Assembly: GCF_900106045.1 (NCBI RefSeq)
Contig: NZ_LT629802.1
Span: 4,092,001 to 4,156,000 of the forward strand
DNA length: 64,000 nt
Source: Pseudomonas mucidolens
Lineage (GTDB): Bacteria; Pseudomonadota; Gammaproteobacteria; Pseudomonadales; Pseudomonadaceae
Direction: 5' to 3'
Part shown: piece after piece, positions 63,423 through 64,000 of the stretch
How the letters are laid out: each line of letters starts with the position of its first letter
Position numbering within the stretch: the stretch's first letter is position 1
Made by a program: the position numbers and the translations under genes
Notes under the pieces: generated by a model
Database searches by the model: none
What the model was told of the DNA's origin: nothing
Seen by the model: the letters and a program-made list of their open reading frames with translations, nothing else

Positions 63423-64000
63423 TCAGCACGCGTAACGGGCCAACTTGTCCTGGATGAAGTCCAAAAAGCACTGAATGCGCAGGGCAAGCTGCGAGTTACG
63501 GTAGTACACGGCGTTGATCGGCTGGCGATAGCCGCTGTTGAACGGCTCCAGGACCACCTGCAGGCGCCCGGTCTGAATGTCTTCGCTGGTCATGAAATGC
63601 GACAGGCAGGCTATTCCCTGCCCTTGCAGCGCCAACTGGCGCAGGGTTTCACCGCTGGAAGCGGCAAGGCCTGGCTGGATCAGCCAACGATCGCCCTCCG
63701 GATGACGCAGCGGCCAATGGTTGAGGGTTTCGGTCTGGGTAAAGCCCAAGAGCATGTGGTCAGCCAACTCGGCCACCGTGGTCGGCGTGCCGTGTTGTTC
63801 CAGATAGGCAGGGCTGGCCAGGATATGCAACGGGCTACAGCCCAGGGCACGGGCGTGCAAGGTCGAGTCCGCCAGCGTACCGATACGGATCGCGATGTCA
63901 GTGCTTTGCTCCAGCAGGTCGATGATCAGGTCGTTGCTGTTCAACTCCAACTGGATGTGCGGGTACAAGCGCCGAAATTCGGCAATGTATGGCACGACCG
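63423..64000 (-). CDS. LysR-family regulator, C-terminal part (cut by window end)
   Basis: At least 190 residues of the effector-binding domain of a LysR-type regulator: YIAEFRRLYPHIQLELNSND, ILASPAYLEQHGTPTTVAEL, GETLRQLALQGQGIACLSHF and YRQPINAVYYRNSQLALRI are typical. The N-terminal helix-turn-helix lies beyond the window. It is 82 bp from the SulP gene on the same strand; its regulon cannot be told. Confidence 0.9.
   Translation of the reverse strand, partial: VVPYIAEFRRLYPHIQLELNSNDLIIDLLEQSTDIAIRIGTLADSTLHARALGCSPLHILASPAYLEQHGTPTTVAELADHMLLGFTQTETLNHWPLRHPEGDRWLIQPGLAASSGETLRQLALQGQGIACLSHFMTSEDIQTGRLQVVLEPFNSGYRQPINAVYYRNSQLALRIQCFLDFIQDKLARYAC

Overview
The window is chromosomal DNA of a fluorescent-group Pseudomonas. 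Supporting signs are the GC-rich coding, the dnaK/grpE/recN/fur/bamE/rnfH/ratA/smpB gene order, a tmRNA tag starting ANDETYGEY and ending ALAA, and REP-type repeats built on GTAGGAGCGAGCTTGCTCGCGA. All calls come from reading the sequence and recalling protein families; no database search was run.

Layout. (1) 1-11.4 kb is conserved backbone: heat-shock genes (dnaK start, grpE), SOS-controlled recN, fur, the outer-membrane assembly lipoprotein bamE, rnfH-ratA, smpB, then a lactate block (lldR, lldP, a FAD/Fe-S D-lactate dehydrogenase) in which the usual lldD gene is absent. (2) 11.45-20.5 kb is a genomic island in the ssrA (tmRNA) hotspot. It holds a P4-type integrase, a second integrase-domain gene coupled to a small ORF, an AT-richer gene resembling the DUF6119/TIGR04141 family, a decayed copy of the second integrase, and a two-gene MazG + nuclease-helicase (DUF2075) pair. 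I read the cargo as probable anti-phage defence. (3) 20.5-33.2 kb is an orphan type VI secretion cluster on the minus strand: hcp, vgrG, a DUF4123 adaptor, a VasX-like pore-forming effector, six tandem membrane-protein paralogues (presumed immunity) and a truncated seventh. Every gene from vgrG onward overlaps the next by the 4-bp ATGA. The paralogues are mosaics of a shared scaffold and swappable variable segments. A sigma-54-type promoter and a 19-bp inverted repeat precede hcp.

(4) 33.7-44.2 kb holds a hemerythrin, TrkH, a TAXI-TRAP transporter with a DUF1850 partner, a DctPQM TRAP transporter, and a divergent DapF-like protein coupled to a small P-loop kinase. (5) 44.3-49.3 kb is a sugar ABC transporter operon whose carbohydrate kinase is frameshifted in a CT repeat. 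(6) 49.5-64 kb holds a BenE-type transporter, a MocR regulator, a GNAT acetyltransferase, a secreted unknown, an HBM-type chemoreceptor, an unlisted 32-residue small gene with its own ribosome site, terminator and structured leader, a glyoxalase-fold protein, an N-acyl-D-amino-acid deacylase/RpiR/GntP operon, an LprI-like secreted protein, a SulP transporter and a LysR regulator cut by the window end.

The most interesting parts are the mosaic immunity array, the integrase-plus-defence cassettes behind ssrA, the promoter architecture of hcp, and the small gene at 56.2 kb.
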